A stretch of DNA of 64,000 nucleotides from Chloroflexi bacterium HGW-Chloroflexi-2 (GTDB lineage Bacteria > Chloroflexota > Anaerolineae > Anaerolineales > Anaerolineaceae), in contig PHBY01000013.1 in assembly GCA_002840735.1 (NCBI GenBank), positions 46,591 to 110,590 on the forward strand, written 5' to 3'. This document shows positions 52,464 through 62,178 of the stretch, in pieces. The notes under the pieces were generated by a model that saw nothing but the letters and a program-made list of their open reading frames with translations, was not told where the DNA came from and made no database searches. A program made the position numbers and the translations under genes. Numbering within the stretch: the stretch's first letter is position 1; every line of letters begins with the position of its first letter.

Positions 52464-54107
52464 TTACAATATTTCCCGGGTCATGATGCTTTTATTCTTC
52501 ACCTCCCATATCTGGGTGGCAAATCCTTCAATAAAGTAGCGGTCATGTACCACAGCCAGGATGGTGCCTTCAAATTCAGATAATGCTTTCTCGAATTGGG
52601 TACGGGAAGGGATGTCCAGATGGTTAATCGGTTCATCCAGTATCAGGAAATTGCAACCTTGCGCCACCAGACAGGCAAGTGATAGGCGAGCCCTTTCTCC
52701 ATAAGAGAGTTTTTCGACTTTTTTAAAAACATCATCACCTTTAAAAAGATACTTTGATAAAAAGCTGCGATTTTCGGTTTCGTTCTGGGATAATATTTTA
52801 CTGATAGTTTCAAGAACATTTGATTCGGGATCAAGTTCACTCTGTTCCTGGGACATGTAACCGACATGTACCTGACTTCCCAAATGGAAATTCCCATTTA
52901 ACGCGGGAATCTCTCCCAGAATGGTCTTGATGAAAGTTGTCTTGCCAGATCCATTATCTCCAATCAACGCTACCCGTTCTCCAAAGCGCAATATCAAATC
53001 AATATGATTGACCAGAGCCAGATTACCATAACCAATGCTCAGGTCATCTAAAATCAAGACATCTCTACCAGAGTTGGGGGTTTCCTGAAAATCAACCCGC
53101 ATCTGCCATGTCCGGGTAGGTCTTTCAATCCCTTCATTCATTAATTTCTCAACCCGCTTCTCGATATTTTTGGCTTTTTGAATAGTCTCTTTGGTGCGAT
53201 TGGCAAAGAAACCAATACTGAATCCATCGGTTTTGGAAGGATCGGTCTTGCCTCCTTTGCGATATTTGGCTTTTGAACGCATTTCGGAAGCAGCTCTGCG
53301 CAGACGATCAATCTCTTCCAGCTGGTCCTGATATGCATGCATTTGTTTGTCCTGTTTGGCAATTTTCTGATCCAGGTATTCACTGTAATTGCCCTGGGTG
53401 AATGAAATCTTGTGAGAGTGTTCATCCAGTTCCAGAATCCCATTAACCGTATGATCCAGGAATGTGCGGTCGTGGCTCACCAGCAATACAGCTCCCTGAA
53501 ATTGGTTGATCCAATTTTCCAACCATTCGAGCATGCCGATATCCAGATGATTGGTTGGTTCATCCAATATCAGAAGTTGTGGATTCTGCATGAGGACTTT
53601 TGATAACATCAAACGCGTTTTTTGCCCACCACTCAAATGAGCAACCGGTGTATGGAGATTATATTCTCCCAATCCGAGTGCGTTTAAGATGACTGGAGCC
53701 TGATGTTGAATTTCATGAATGAGATTAATTCGGTTTAAAATCAGATCAAATTGGGATTGATCAGTCTGATTTTCAGGATGATTCGCTAAAGAGTTTGCCA
53801 GTCGTCCCAGATCCTCTTCAAGATCTGATAACTCCTCAGGATTTCCACCTAAGAATAATCCAATGGATGAATTTTCATCAATATTCATTCCTTGTGGCAA
53901 ATAACCAATTCTCAGAGTCTGTGGAAAGAAATTAACAGCCCCTTTATCCGGGGTTTCTTCTCCAACAATAATCCGGATTAAGGTTGTTTTACCGGTACCG
54001 TTAATCCCCACCAGACCGAAACGATCGCCAGGGTTAAGTGTAAAATTTATATCTTCTAAAATGGGATCCAACCCATATGTTTTTGAAAGTTGAGTAACTT
54101 GAAGCAT
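52464..54107 (-). CDS. ABC-F family ATPase
   Basis: 547 residues from the ATG at 54107, which is preceded by AGGTAGG; a longer frame to 54137 adds only ten hydrophobic residues. Two ABC domains: Walker A GINGTGKTT and GDNGSGKTT, signatures LSGGQKTR and LSYGERAR, Walker B LLILDEPTNHLD and FLILDEPINHLD. A charged linker of about 80 residues lies between them. There are no membrane helices. ABC-F proteins act on the ribosome as translation factors or antibiotic-resistance factors; the subgroup is not decidable by eye. Confidence 0.92.
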   Translation of the reverse strand: MLQVTQLSKTYGLDPILEDINFTLNPGDRFGLVGINGTGKTTLIRIIVGEETPDKGAVNFFPQTLRIGYLPQGMNIDENSSIGLFLGGNPEELSDLEEDLGRLANSLANHPENQTDQSQFDLILNRINLIHEIQHQAPVILNALGLGEYNLHTPVAHLSGGQKTRLMLSKVLMQNPQLLILDEPTNHLDIGMLEWLENWINQFQGAVLLVSHDRTFLDHTVNGILELDEHSHKISFTQGNYSEYLDQKIAKQDKQMHAYQDQLEEIDRLRRAASEMRSKAKYRKGGKTDPSKTDGFSIGFFANRTKETIQKAKNIEKRVEKLMNEGIERPTRTWQMRVDFQETPNSGRDVLILDDLSIGYGNLALVNHIDLILRFGERVALIGDNGSGKTTFIKTILGEIPALNGNFHLGSQVHVGYMSQEQSELDPESNVLETISKILSQNETENRSFLSKYLFKGDDVFKKVEKLSYGERARLSLACLVAQGCNFLILDEPINHLDIPSRTQFEKALSEFEGTILAVVHDRYFIEGFATQIWEVKNKSIMTREIL

Positions 54108-54239
54108 AGTCCTACCTGTGATTAAAAAGAAAAACAAACAAAGAAAATTCCTTTAAGAAGTAATCAATTTTCACAGGTTGTCAATCATTAATCCTTCAAG
54201 CCTCCTTATTGATTTCTACATTAATTATAAGGAATTTTC

Positions 54240-54328
54240 GTATCATTTCAATTAATCTTGGTAAGCGGGTGTTTTTGGCGTGCACCTGCACGCCAAAAAC
54301 ACCCTACCGCTAATTATTGAGATGATAC
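54240..54328. repeat. 89-bp palindromic intergenic element, copy 3
   Basis: Differs from copy 1 at only a few positions (centre GTGCACCTGCAC instead of GTGCAGGTGCAC). Ends GTATCAT and ATGATAC are perfectly inverse, with flanks GGAATTTTC and GAATTTTCC adding imperfect symmetry. Lies between the ABC-F and bacterioferritin genes. Confidence 0.92.
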
Positions 54329-54518
54329 GAATTTTCCAATTTTGCACCTGTTGTTTTGGGCAATTTTTTCCTGGTCTAATGTACAGATTCTAAAATGGAT
54401 GAATATGGATTGTGACAAAAAACATCATGATGTGATGACAATTATTTTTGACAGTTAACATTATTCTTAGACGACTATACTATAATTAATTATCAGAAAT
54501 TTATTGGGAGGGTATGTC

Positions 54519-55016
54519 ATGCACGAAAAAAGTATAGTACTACTGAATAAAGCTGTTGCAGATGAATTATTTGCTGTTCATCAATATATGTATTTCCATT
54601 TCCATATGGATGATCAGGGATATGATCTTTTGTCATCCATGTTCAGAAGAATCGCCATCGTTGAAATGACCCATGTTGAATTGCTGGCAGAACGTATTTT
54701 GTTCCTGAAGGGTGATGTCGAAATGGAAATTGCTGAACCTGTCGAAAAAATTCAGGATGTGAGTGCAATACTAAAGAAAGCCATCAAAATGGAAGAAAAT
54801 GCAGTCATGAACTATAACAAATGGGCAAATGAATCTGCGGCCAATGCTGATTCAGTAACCAAGAAGTTATTCGAACAATTGGTTACGGAAGAAGAAGGTC
54901 ATTATGATCAATTTGATTTGCAGAATGACAAGGTCGAAAAATTTGGTGAAAGATATCTGGCGTTACAATCCATCGAGCGATCAAAAAAATTAGAAGCTGG
55001 ATTACCCCCTGAATAA
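54519..55016 (+). CDS. Bacterioferritin-like ferritin
   Basis: 165 residues from ATG 54519, behind GGGAGGG. The ferroxidase ligands are all visible: Glu in ADELFAVHQY, Glu and His in IVEMTHVELLAERILFLKG, Glu in MEENAVMNY, and Glu/His in VTEEEGHYDQF. The Met in VEMTH corresponds to the haem-ligating Met of bacterioferritin. The 24-mer shell stores iron as ferric mineral. It sits 270 bp before feoABC, so storage and ferrous uptake are side by side. Confidence 0.93.
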   Translation: MHEKSIVLLNKAVADELFAVHQYMYFHFHMDDQGYDLLSSMFRRIAIVEMTHVELLAERILFLKGDVEMEIAEPVEKIQDVSAILKKAIKMEENAVMNYNKWANESAANADSVTKKLFEQLVTEEEGHYDQFDLQNDKVEKFGERYLALQSIERSKKLEAGLPPE

Positions 55017-55036
55017 TTGAAAAAAAGATGAGGGTG

Positions 55037-55068
55037 CCCTGAGTCTTTCTTCTTCTCAGGGTTTTTTA
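55037..55068 (+). terminator. Terminator after bacterioferritin
   Basis: CCCTGAG (55037-55043), 11-nt loop, CTCAGGG (55055-55061), then TTTTTT. Separates the ferritin transcript from feoABC. Confidence 0.85.
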
Positions 55069-55221
55069 ATCCAACCCCGGATTTCGTCATGTCATTGCTC
55101 ACCAGAATATAGGATAAAAATAATATTATTGGTCAATATTACGTTTTTGTTATTTGTCTTAATTGCCAGTACAAATTATAATTTCACTATCCAATGGATT
55201 TGATTGATTTGAATGAATTGT

Positions 55222-55267
55222 TTGAAAATTCATTGGTCAGAAACTATAAGCTACCATTTTAAATGGT
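55222..55267 (+). promoter_or_regulatory. feoABC promoter with overlapping operator-like palindrome
   Basis: TTGAAA (55222-55227), 17-bp spacer, TATAAG (55245-55250). Directly after the -10 is the palindrome ACCATTT-T-AAATGGT (55253-55267), covering the expected transcription start and ending 19 bp before the feoA ATG. This is where an iron-responsive repressor would block initiation. Confidence 0.6.
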
Positions 55268-55286
55268 TTTTTGTAAAGGCACATAA

Positions 55287-55532
55287 ATGCAATCATTACC
55301 GGTCATTCCATTGGCTGATCTCAAATCGGGAGAAAGCGCTACTATCAGTGCACTGAAAGCTGGTAGAAATATAAACGCACGTTTATCCACCCTGGGGTTT
55401 ACGCCGGGGGTCATGATTTACATGACGCATAATTATGGTCATGGTCCGATTGTGGTTACTGTACGAGATACAAGAATTGCACTTGGCAGGGGAGAAGCAC
55501 AGACCATCCTGGTAACAAGAGAAAAAGAATGA
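55287..55532 (+). CDS. feoA: Ferrous iron transport protein A (FeoA)
   Basis: 81 residues, an SH3-like domain: PLADLKSGESATISAL, RNINARLSTLGFTPG and the C-terminal TRIALGRGEAQTILV are typical. It is a cytosolic helper of FeoB. AAAGG precedes the ATG. The stop overlaps the feoB start (ATGA). Confidence 0.92.
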   Translation: MQSLPVIPLADLKSGESATISALKAGRNINARLSTLGFTPGVMIYMTHNYGHGPIVVTVRDTRIALGRGEAQTILVTREKE

Positions 55533-57565
55533 ATTTGTACCACGAATTCAGGCAGCGATCCGACTTGAATGGTATCAAAGCTGACACCCTTACAATTGCA
55601 TTGGCTGGTCAACCCAATATGGGAAAATCCACCATCTTCAATCTCTTGACCGGGCTCAACCAGCATGTCGGAAACTGGCCTGGCAAGACGGTGGAGAAAA
55701 AAGAAGGTGAATTTCAACACAACGATCATACGATTCACCTGATCGATTTACCCGGCACCTATAGTCTCTCCGCAAATTCCCCGGAAGAAATTATCGCCAG
55801 AAACTTTATCCTTAAGGAAAAACCGGATCTGGTGGTGGCGGTTGTCAGTGCAGCCAATTTGGAACGCAGTCTTTATCTGGTTTCAGAATTAATCGTTTTG
55901 GAAACCCCCTTAATGATTGTATTGAATATGATCGACGTGGCTGAGCAGGAAGGTTTTACGGTGGATGCAAAAATACTTCAGGCTGCTATTGGCGTACCGG
56001 TCATTCCCATGATTGCCAGCCGTGCCAGTGGGGTCAGAGGTCTACTGGATTATTTTGATCAATTCATTGAGGGAAAATTAGAGTTTTACCCAAGACTGCC
56101 CAAGATCAGTGCAGATCATCAACATGTAAAAGAATTGATCGATCAGTTGATTGATGGATTTGTCCCGGATTTTTATCCCAAAAATTGGGCTTCTATGAAA
56201 TTACTGGAAGGGGACCCTGAAATTTATGACATCCTGAAATCAGTACTTCCATTGGAACGTTGGGAGATGATTGATGATATTCTCAAACAACATGAGGATG
56301 CCGGTTTGGCGATTGCTTCGGGTCGATATGAATGGATTGAAAGAAATGTTAGGGCAGCTGTCAATCGTCCTAAATTAGGACAGGTGGGATTGACCGATCG
56401 TCTTGATCGATTTGCCACCCATCCAATTGGTGGGTTAATCTTACTTGCGGTTATTCTCGGTCTGACTTTTTGGCTAACGTTTTCCATTGGAACACCTATC
56501 CAGGAATGGATGGATAGTAAAATTCTGGTTCCACTGGGCACCTTAGCACAGGTCTGGCTCATTGATGCTCCAGCCTGGGTGATCAGTCTTGTGGTGGATG
56601 GTGTCATCGGTGGTGTCGGGGCTGTAGTTACCTTCCTTCCTATTATTATTATTTTCTTCGCCGCATTTGGATTTTTGGAAGATATCGGGTACATGGCACG
56701 TGCTGCCTATGTCATGGATAATTTTATGCATTGGATGGGGTTGCATGGAAAATCTTTCTTGCCTCTGTTTCTCGGGTTTGGATGTAATGTACCGGCTGTA
56801 ATGGGCACCCGGGTGATTGAATCCTGGCCAGCCAGAATTCTTACGATCATACTGGCTCCATTCGTGCCCTGTTCAGCTCGCTTGGCGGTTATCGCCTTTC
56901 TTGCTCCAGCATTTTTTGGATCTAACGCCTTCTTAATCTCCTGGGGTTTAATTCTTTCGAGTATTGTAATTCTCATGATCGTTGGTGTGATTTTGAATAA
57001 AATCTTCTTCAAAGGTGAACGAACTGCCTTCATCATGGAATTACCCCTCTATCATATACCCAACTTGCGTTCAGCCATGCTCCTTATCTGGCAGCGTTCC
57101 CTCTCGTTTTTGAAACATGCCGGCACGATCATATTGATGATGTCGATTGTGGTGTGGGCATTGTCTGAATTTCCCGGAGGAAATCTGGAAACCAGTTTCC
57201 TGGCACAAATTGGAAATTTCGTTGCGCCTGTTGGTGAATGGATGGGACTGGATTGGAAATTGACGGTAGCGTTAATCACCAGCTTTATGGCCAAAGAGAA
57301 CGCTATCGCAACCTTAGGTGTCTTATATGGCAGAACAGCCGAGTTCGGGTTGCTTGAAACCATCTCGATGACATATTCGCCAGCGGTTGGCCTGGCATTT
57401 ATGGTGGTCACCTTATTATTCATTCCCTGCGCAGCAACCGTCGCTGCCATTAAACAGGAAACAGGTTCCTGGAAATGGACGATGGCAAACATCGTGTTGA
57501 TGCTGGCTGTTTCTATTGGGGTCGCCAGTGGGGTGTATGCGATCGCATCCAGATTGGGGTTGTAA
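55529..57565 (+). CDS. feoB: Ferrous iron transporter FeoB
   Basis: 678 residues. G-domain about 20-190: G1 GQPNMGKST, the NWPGKTVEKKEG switch, G3 DLPGTYSLS, G4 NMID and the G5-like ASRASGV. The membrane part starts near residue 300 with two Gate motifs; GFGCNVPAVMGTR and the later FMAKENAIATLG carry the conserved pore residues. FeoB imports Fe(II) across the cytoplasmic membrane, driven or gated by nucleotide hydrolysis. It is cotranscribed with feoA (4-nt overlap) and feoC (2-nt gap). Confidence 0.96.
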   Translation: MNLYHEFRQRSDLNGIKADTLTIALAGQPNMGKSTIFNLLTGLNQHVGNWPGKTVEKKEGEFQHNDHTIHLIDLPGTYSLSANSPEEIIARNFILKEKPDLVVAVVSAANLERSLYLVSELIVLETPLMIVLNMIDVAEQEGFTVDAKILQAAIGVPVIPMIASRASGVRGLLDYFDQFIEGKLEFYPRLPKISADHQHVKELIDQLIDGFVPDFYPKNWASMKLLEGDPEIYDILKSVLPLERWEMIDDILKQHEDAGLAIASGRYEWIERNVRAAVNRPKLGQVGLTDRLDRFATHPIGGLILLAVILGLTFWLTFSIGTPIQEWMDSKILVPLGTLAQVWLIDAPAWVISLVVDGVIGGVGAVVTFLPIIIIFFAAFGFLEDIGYMARAAYVMDNFMHWMGLHGKSFLPLFLGFGCNVPAVMGTRVIESWPARILTIILAPFVPCSARLAVIAFLAPAFFGSNAFLISWGLILSSIVILMIVGVILNKIFFKGERTAFIMELPLYHIPNLRSAMLLIWQRSLSFLKHAGTIILMMSIVVWALSEFPGGNLETSFLAQIGNFVAPVGEWMGLDWKLTVALITSFMAKENAIATLGVLYGRTAEFGLLETISMTYSPAVGLAFMVVTLLFIPCAATVAAIKQETGSWKWTMANIVLMLAVSIGVASGVYAIASRLGL

Positions 57566-57567
57566 GC

Positions 57568-57813
57568 ATGTTAAATAAATTATTAGATCTGATCAATCAG
57601 GGTGGATCACTGACACCCAATACGTTAGCCCAACAACTGGATACCACCCCAGCCATGGTGGAAATGATGATTGAAGAATTAACCCGGCGTGGTATGTTGA
57701 AAGTATCTGAATTCGAAAAGAATTGTGATTCTGAGTCTTGCGGGTCCTGTTATTTGTCTAAAACCTGTCATTCGAATACCCAAAGGGTGTGGACTTCGAC
57801 TACACAGAAATAG
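57568..57813 (+). CDS. feoC: FeoC-like winged-helix protein with Cys cluster
   Basis: 81 residues from ATG 57568, two bases after the feoB stop. Winged helix: TPNTLAQQLDTTPAMVEMMI and ELTRRGMLKV. The wing carries four Cys in CDSESCGSCYLSKTC, the pattern of FeoC proteins that bind an Fe-S cluster. FeoC stabilises or tunes FeoB according to oxygen or iron state. A terminator follows. Confidence 0.88.
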   Translation: MLNKLLDLINQGGSLTPNTLAQQLDTTPAMVEMMIEELTRRGMLKVSEFEKNCDSESCGSCYLSKTCHSNTQRVWTSTTQK

Positions 57814-57821
57814 TAATTTAG

Positions 57822-57860
57822 AATGGAGGTGAACGCACCTCCATTTTCTTTATTTTTTAA
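57822..57860. terminator. Terminator of feoABC, shared with the convergent YwaF-like gene
   Basis: ATGGAGGTG (57823-57831), loop AACG, CACCTCCAT (57836-57844), then TTTTCTTTATTTTTT. Ends inside the last codons of the convergent gene. Confidence 0.85.
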
Positions 57861-58569
57861 ACTTGTCTTTAATCGCAAATGGGGAATAAAACAGCAGAAT
57901 AAAAAATGCTGCCAATAATTCGATGATCACAAGGTAATATGGCCAGGGTGGTAGAACATCCAGCAGGCTGGCTGTTTCCGGTTTATGGGCAATAAACAGG
58001 TAATTACTGCCGATGATAAAATTCAGAACAAAAACGAACAGGAAATAGATATTTCCATAAATGGCTACCCGTTTGACAGAACCCCAGGTTAGACGATATC
58101 CTTCCACAAGGGTCATGTAGAGTGCGGAAATAATGATCAGGCCATGCGATAGAAAGACCTGAAAATATCGGAAATGGGGAAATGCATATTGACCCAGATC
58201 AGGCGTGAGCACAGCCTGCAGAGCGCCGGCTATTCCGATCAAATATGCAAATTCATATATCGTTCTGTTTTTTGTCACCAGCATATAAGCACATAACCAG
58301 ACCAGGACACTGCATAAGTGTAGCGGCAGCATGGTTTGGATGGACCATTCACCAATGCTGAAGTTCCAGATATGCCACAACGATTCATTCACAACCAGCA
58401 AAATGGCCATCACCCAGCGAACGCGTAAGCGTTGTTGCGGTGCTGCCCGGCGTTGGATAAGAATGATCAGCGTTCCAACCAGGATGATCCCAAAAATGGC
58501 GATCAGATGCTGGGTCGAAAATAAAACAAATGGACCATCTATAAAATCTTTTCCAAAGAATGTTTCCAT
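57850..58569 (-). CDS. YwaF/TIGR02206-like integral membrane protein
   Basis: 239 residues from the ATG at 58569 (AGGTG lies just before; a GTG two codons upstream is also open). Six or seven helices. The motifs LFSTQHLIAIFG, LPLHLCSVLVWL, TPDLGQYAFPHFRYFQVFLSH and NYLFIAHKPETASLLD are diagnostic of the TIGR02206 family. Function is unknown; the conserved His and Asp/Glu on the membrane faces suggest an enzyme or transporter. No link to the feo genes other than convergence. Confidence 0.87.
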   Translation of the reverse strand: METFFGKDFIDGPFVLFSTQHLIAIFGIILVGTLIILIQRRAAPQQRLRVRWVMAILLVVNESLWHIWNFSIGEWSIQTMLPLHLCSVLVWLCAYMLVTKNRTIYEFAYLIGIAGALQAVLTPDLGQYAFPHFRYFQVFLSHGLIIISALYMTLVEGYRLTWGSVKRVAIYGNIYFLFVFVLNFIIGSNYLFIAHKPETASLLDVLPPWPYYLVIIELLAAFFILLFYSPFAIKDKFKK

Positions 58570-58770
58570 ATTCACCTGAGATTAGTGGAATGGTGTAATT
58601 GTAAGGAAAACGACAAAAACGTCAAATGCAGAATCATTCCAATTTTTCGGGCGGTTTTAGATGAGTAGATAGTCCAAATCACTTAATCTGACGAGGAATT
58701 GAGACAGGGTTCCCCTTAATCAGCATCCTCTGATAGAATCACATCGAATCATTATCATGGAGATTACAGA

Positions 58771-60903
58771 ATGACATACGCGGATATTTTAGCCAAACAA
58801 ATAGAAATTTCACCCAGACAGGTACAGTCAGTCATCGAAATGCTAGATGAAGGCAACACCATTCCTTTCATCGCACGTTACCGAAAAGAACGCACGGGTA
58901 GCCTGGATGAAGAACAACTGCGCAAGATTGAAACAGGTGTAGAACGCTTACGTAGCATGGATGAAAGACGAGCTACTATTCTAAAAACCATTGAAGAACA
59001 GGGAAAGCTGACCGAAGAATTATCTGCAAAAATTAATGCAGCGCAGAGCCTAACAGAATTGGAAGATATTTACCTGCCCTATAAACCCAAACGACGCACA
59101 CGAGCCATGATTGCCCGTGAGAGAGGGCTGGAAGGATTAGCGGAGTGGATTCTGAGACAACCTCTCACCAAAACCAGTCTGGATGATATTGCCAGGCCCT
59201 TCCTGAATGACTCGGTACCGACGGTAGATGATGCCTGGCAGGGAGCCAGAGACATTGTGGCTGAAATGATCAGTGAGCATAGCGATGTGCGATCACAGAC
59301 TCGTGAAAAAGCTTTGCAATGGGGGATGCTGCATTGTCATAAAATCGAAGATGCCCAGGATGAAAAAAGGGTTTATGAAACCTATTACAATTTTGAATAC
59401 CGGGTGGATCGTATCCGACCGCATCAAACACTGGCAATCAATCGGGGAGAGAAAGAAAAGGTAATGCGTGTAGGTATATCAATGGAACAACGCGACTGGG
59501 AGAATGTGATATTTGGTTACTTCCGTCCTAACCCAAAATCGTCATTGCATGAGCAGATGCGCGCAGCCATTCAGGATGCAGCCGAACGATTATTATTGCC
59601 AGCAATCGAAAGGGATGTGCGCCGGGCGTTGACAGAGGTGGCAGAATCACATGCCATCACTGTATTCTCCACCAACCTGAAAGGGCTCCTGAGTCAACCG
59701 CCGTTAGCCAACCATGTCGTGCTGGCAATTGACCCGGGATATCGCACCGGTTGTAAAGTGGCTGTGGTGGACCCAACCGGTAAGGTGCTGGATACGGTTA
59801 CCATTTACCCGCATCCACCTCAAAATTATAAACAGGAATCTTTGAAAATTCTTGAGCATTTGGTTGAAAAACACCAGGTCTCACTGATTTCTATTGGAAA
59901 TGGAACTGCCTCTCGCGAAAGTGAACAACTGGTGGCTGAATTGACTCGCAAGAAGGGAGGAGTGAGCTACATGATGACCAATGAAGCCGGGGCCTCGGTT
60001 TACAGTGCCAGTCCCTTGGCACGGGCCGAATTACCCGATCTGGATGTATCCATGCGTGGTGCAGTTTCGATCGCCCGTCGCATACAGGATCCCATGGCTG
60101 AACTGGTCAAAATTGATCCGAAATCGATTGGCGTGGGTATGTACCAGCATGATGTTGATCAGGGAGAGCTTTCCAAAACCCTGACAGGTGTGGTGGAAGA
60201 TGTGGTCAACCGGGTAGGGGTGGATCTGAACACAGCTTCACCTGCTTTGCTCTCTTATATCTCTGGGATTGGTCCAAAATTATCCGAGAAAATTGTCGCG
60301 CATCGTGACCAGAAAGGCACGTTCATGAGCCGTGATGAAATTCGGAAGGTCTCCGGGATGGGACCCAAAGCATTCGAACAATCGGTGGGTTTTTTACGCA
60401 TCCGTGATGGGAAAGAACCTCTGGATGCCTCTGCTATTCACCCGGAAAGCTATGCCATTGCCAGAGAGATCATGAAAAGATCCAAAATCAACCTGAAAAT
60501 GCCGATTGATGATCGAAAACATGCGTTGGAGCTGCTCAAACGCCAGAAACCACTGCCTGAATTGGCAGCCGAATTGAAGACAGGTGAACCAACCCTGTTG
60601 GATATTTTTGACCAATTAGTCCAACCTGGCAGAGACCCGCGAGAAGATTTGCCACTTCCCATTCTACGGAATGATGTGCTTTCGATGAGTGATCTGAAGG
60701 TTGGAATGCAACTGAAAGGCACAGTCCGCAATGTGGTCGATTTTGGCGCATTTATCGATATTGGTGTAAAGCAGGATGGTCTTTTACACCGTACCCAGAT
60801 TCCACGTGGAGAAATCCTCGAAGTGGGACAGGTATTAACAGTCACAATTCAATCGGTTGAAGTGGAACGCGGCAGAATTTCACTGGGCTGGGGAGCTGCC
60901 TGA
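58771..60903 (+). CDS. tex: Tex-family transcription accessory / RNA-binding S1 protein
   Basis: 710 residues. N-terminal Tex domain (IPFIARYRKERTGSLDEEQL), a YqgF/RNase H-like core (HVVLAIDPGYRTGCKVAVVD, SIGNGTASRESEQL), helix-hairpin-helix motifs (LLSYISGIGPKLSEKIVAHR, then KVSGMGPKAFEQSVG) and a C-terminal S1 domain (GTVRNVVDFGAFIDIGVKQD). Tex binds nucleic acid and influences transcription or RNA stability. GGAGAT lies 6 nt before the ATG. The 3' end overlaps the convergent MFS gene by 55 nt. Confidence 0.95.
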   Translation: MTYADILAKQIEISPRQVQSVIEMLDEGNTIPFIARYRKERTGSLDEEQLRKIETGVERLRSMDERRATILKTIEEQGKLTEELSAKINAAQSLTELEDIYLPYKPKRRTRAMIARERGLEGLAEWILRQPLTKTSLDDIARPFLNDSVPTVDDAWQGARDIVAEMISEHSDVRSQTREKALQWGMLHCHKIEDAQDEKRVYETYYNFEYRVDRIRPHQTLAINRGEKEKVMRVGISMEQRDWENVIFGYFRPNPKSSLHEQMRAAIQDAAERLLLPAIERDVRRALTEVAESHAITVFSTNLKGLLSQPPLANHVVLAIDPGYRTGCKVAVVDPTGKVLDTVTIYPHPPQNYKQESLKILEHLVEKHQVSLISIGNGTASRESEQLVAELTRKKGGVSYMMTNEAGASVYSASPLARAELPDLDVSMRGAVSIARRIQDPMAELVKIDPKSIGVGMYQHDVDQGELSKTLTGVVEDVVNRVGVDLNTASPALLSYISGIGPKLSEKIVAHRDQKGTFMSRDEIRKVSGMGPKAFEQSVGFLRIRDGKEPLDASAIHPESYAIAREIMKRSKINLKMPIDDRKHALELLKRQKPLPELAAELKTGEPTLLDIFDQLVQPGRDPREDLPLPILRNDVLSMSDLKVGMQLKGTVRNVVDFGAFIDIGVKQDGLLHRTQIPRGEILEVGQVLTVTIQSVEVERGRISLGWGAA

Positions 60904-62063
60904 AACGCTGGTTTTTTCCAAAAATGAATTCCCAACATTGCAACACCAGCCAATATCAGGTTTATCATAACCACCCAGATCAACACCTGATTATTTGCTC
61001 CGTCGATAAGTTGACCCACAATCCAGGGAGAAATCATCACTGAGATACTGGCTGCAACAAAGATCAGGCTGGTGATACGTGCTGTAACTGCATTCAATTC
61101 TCCTGCCAGGTTCATACCGGTTGGGAAACCTGTGGCGACAAAAAAGCCAAGTGCGGTTGTGCACACCCATAAAACCCAGGCAGAATTTGAGAATATCAGC
61201 ATTACCAACAGGGTTAAATAACCACCGATTAAATCAAACCAGATGATCTGATGGCTGCTAAAACGTCGTGATAAACCAATCCCTAAAAATCGGCCTACCA
61301 TGAATGCACCCCAAAAAGCAGAGGTGAGGTAAGCAGCGCTTTCCACATCTACAAAGCCCGATTTTAGACCGTGGGTATATATCCAATTGGCAAAAGTAAT
61401 TTCAGCACCAGAAAAGAATACAAAATACAGAATTAATAATGCAATTAACCCAATGGGAGATTTGAGACGGTTGGACTCTTCACTTGTTTGAGCTCTTAAT
61501 TCAGGGTTCACTGGAGATTTTAACCTGAACAAAAAGGGGACGGGTATGAGAATCAAGATTGCGATTATCCAATATGCCCAGTTGATCGCCTGAGTTCCTT
61601 TTAATGATTGAGCTATAATCAGTGGTGCTGTAAAAGATCCAATGCCAAATGAGAAGTGCAGACCATTCATAAATGGTGCTACTTTATTGCCATGCAGCCA
61701 AACCATCAGGGTATTTTCACCCACATCAATCGAAGATTGCATAATTCCAATCAAAAAAATTAAACCGACTAATAACCATAAATTCTGAATAACTGGCAAC
61801 AGACCCATTCCAATCGCCATAAGAATCAAAACAACGACCAGTATCTGATTACCAGGAACTCTATTGTAAAGGAATCCAGCCAGGAATGAACCAGCGATAT
61901 AGCCGAATGAGCTGAAGACAAACAGTGAACTGATCTCATTGAAAGCGCTGGCAGTATTTTCAGCGAAAGATGGAATTGATGGACCAAAAGCTCCACTGAC
62001 CAGACCCAAGGCAATAAAAGATAAAAAATAGGAGAATGTTAAGATTTTCTTTTGAGCTTCCAC
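60849..62063 (-). CDS. MFS transporter
   Basis: About 404 residues and 12 helices, using the GTG start at 62063 with AAAGGTGG upstream. A frame extending to 62228 adds 55 residues that overlap the DUF4143 ATPase gene and are not membrane-like, so it is rejected. Motifs include the SFGYIAGSFLAGFLYNRVPG loop (MFS motif A-like) and GAFMVGRFLGIGLSRRFSS in the second half. Likely a sugar or drug permease of the FucP/YfmO-like shape; substrate unknown. 3' overlap with tex. Confidence 0.87.
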   Translation of the reverse strand: MEAQKKILTFSYFLSFIALGLVSGAFGPSIPSFAENTASAFNEISSLFVFSSFGYIAGSFLAGFLYNRVPGNQILVVVLILMAIGMGLLPVIQNLWLLVGLIFLIGIMQSSIDVGENTLMVWLHGNKVAPFMNGLHFSFGIGSFTAPLIIAQSLKGTQAINWAYWIIAILILIPVPFLFRLKSPVNPELRAQTSEESNRLKSPIGLIALLILYFVFFSGAEITFANWIYTHGLKSGFVDVESAAYLTSAFWGAFMVGRFLGIGLSRRFSSHQIIWFDLIGGYLTLLVMLIFSNSAWVLWVCTTALGFFVATGFPTGMNLAGELNAVTARITSLIFVAASISVMISPWIVGQLIDGANNQVLIWVVMINLILAGVAMLGIHFWKKPAFQAAPQPSEILPRSTSTD

Positions 62064-62178
62064 TTCGATGCCACCTTTACTGATGGCAATGATCTTACCA
62101 TCACAATCATGATTTGAGGAGTGATAAATGCTGAGATTGAGCATTGGAGGCCAAAAGATACTCACATCAGCATTTAGA

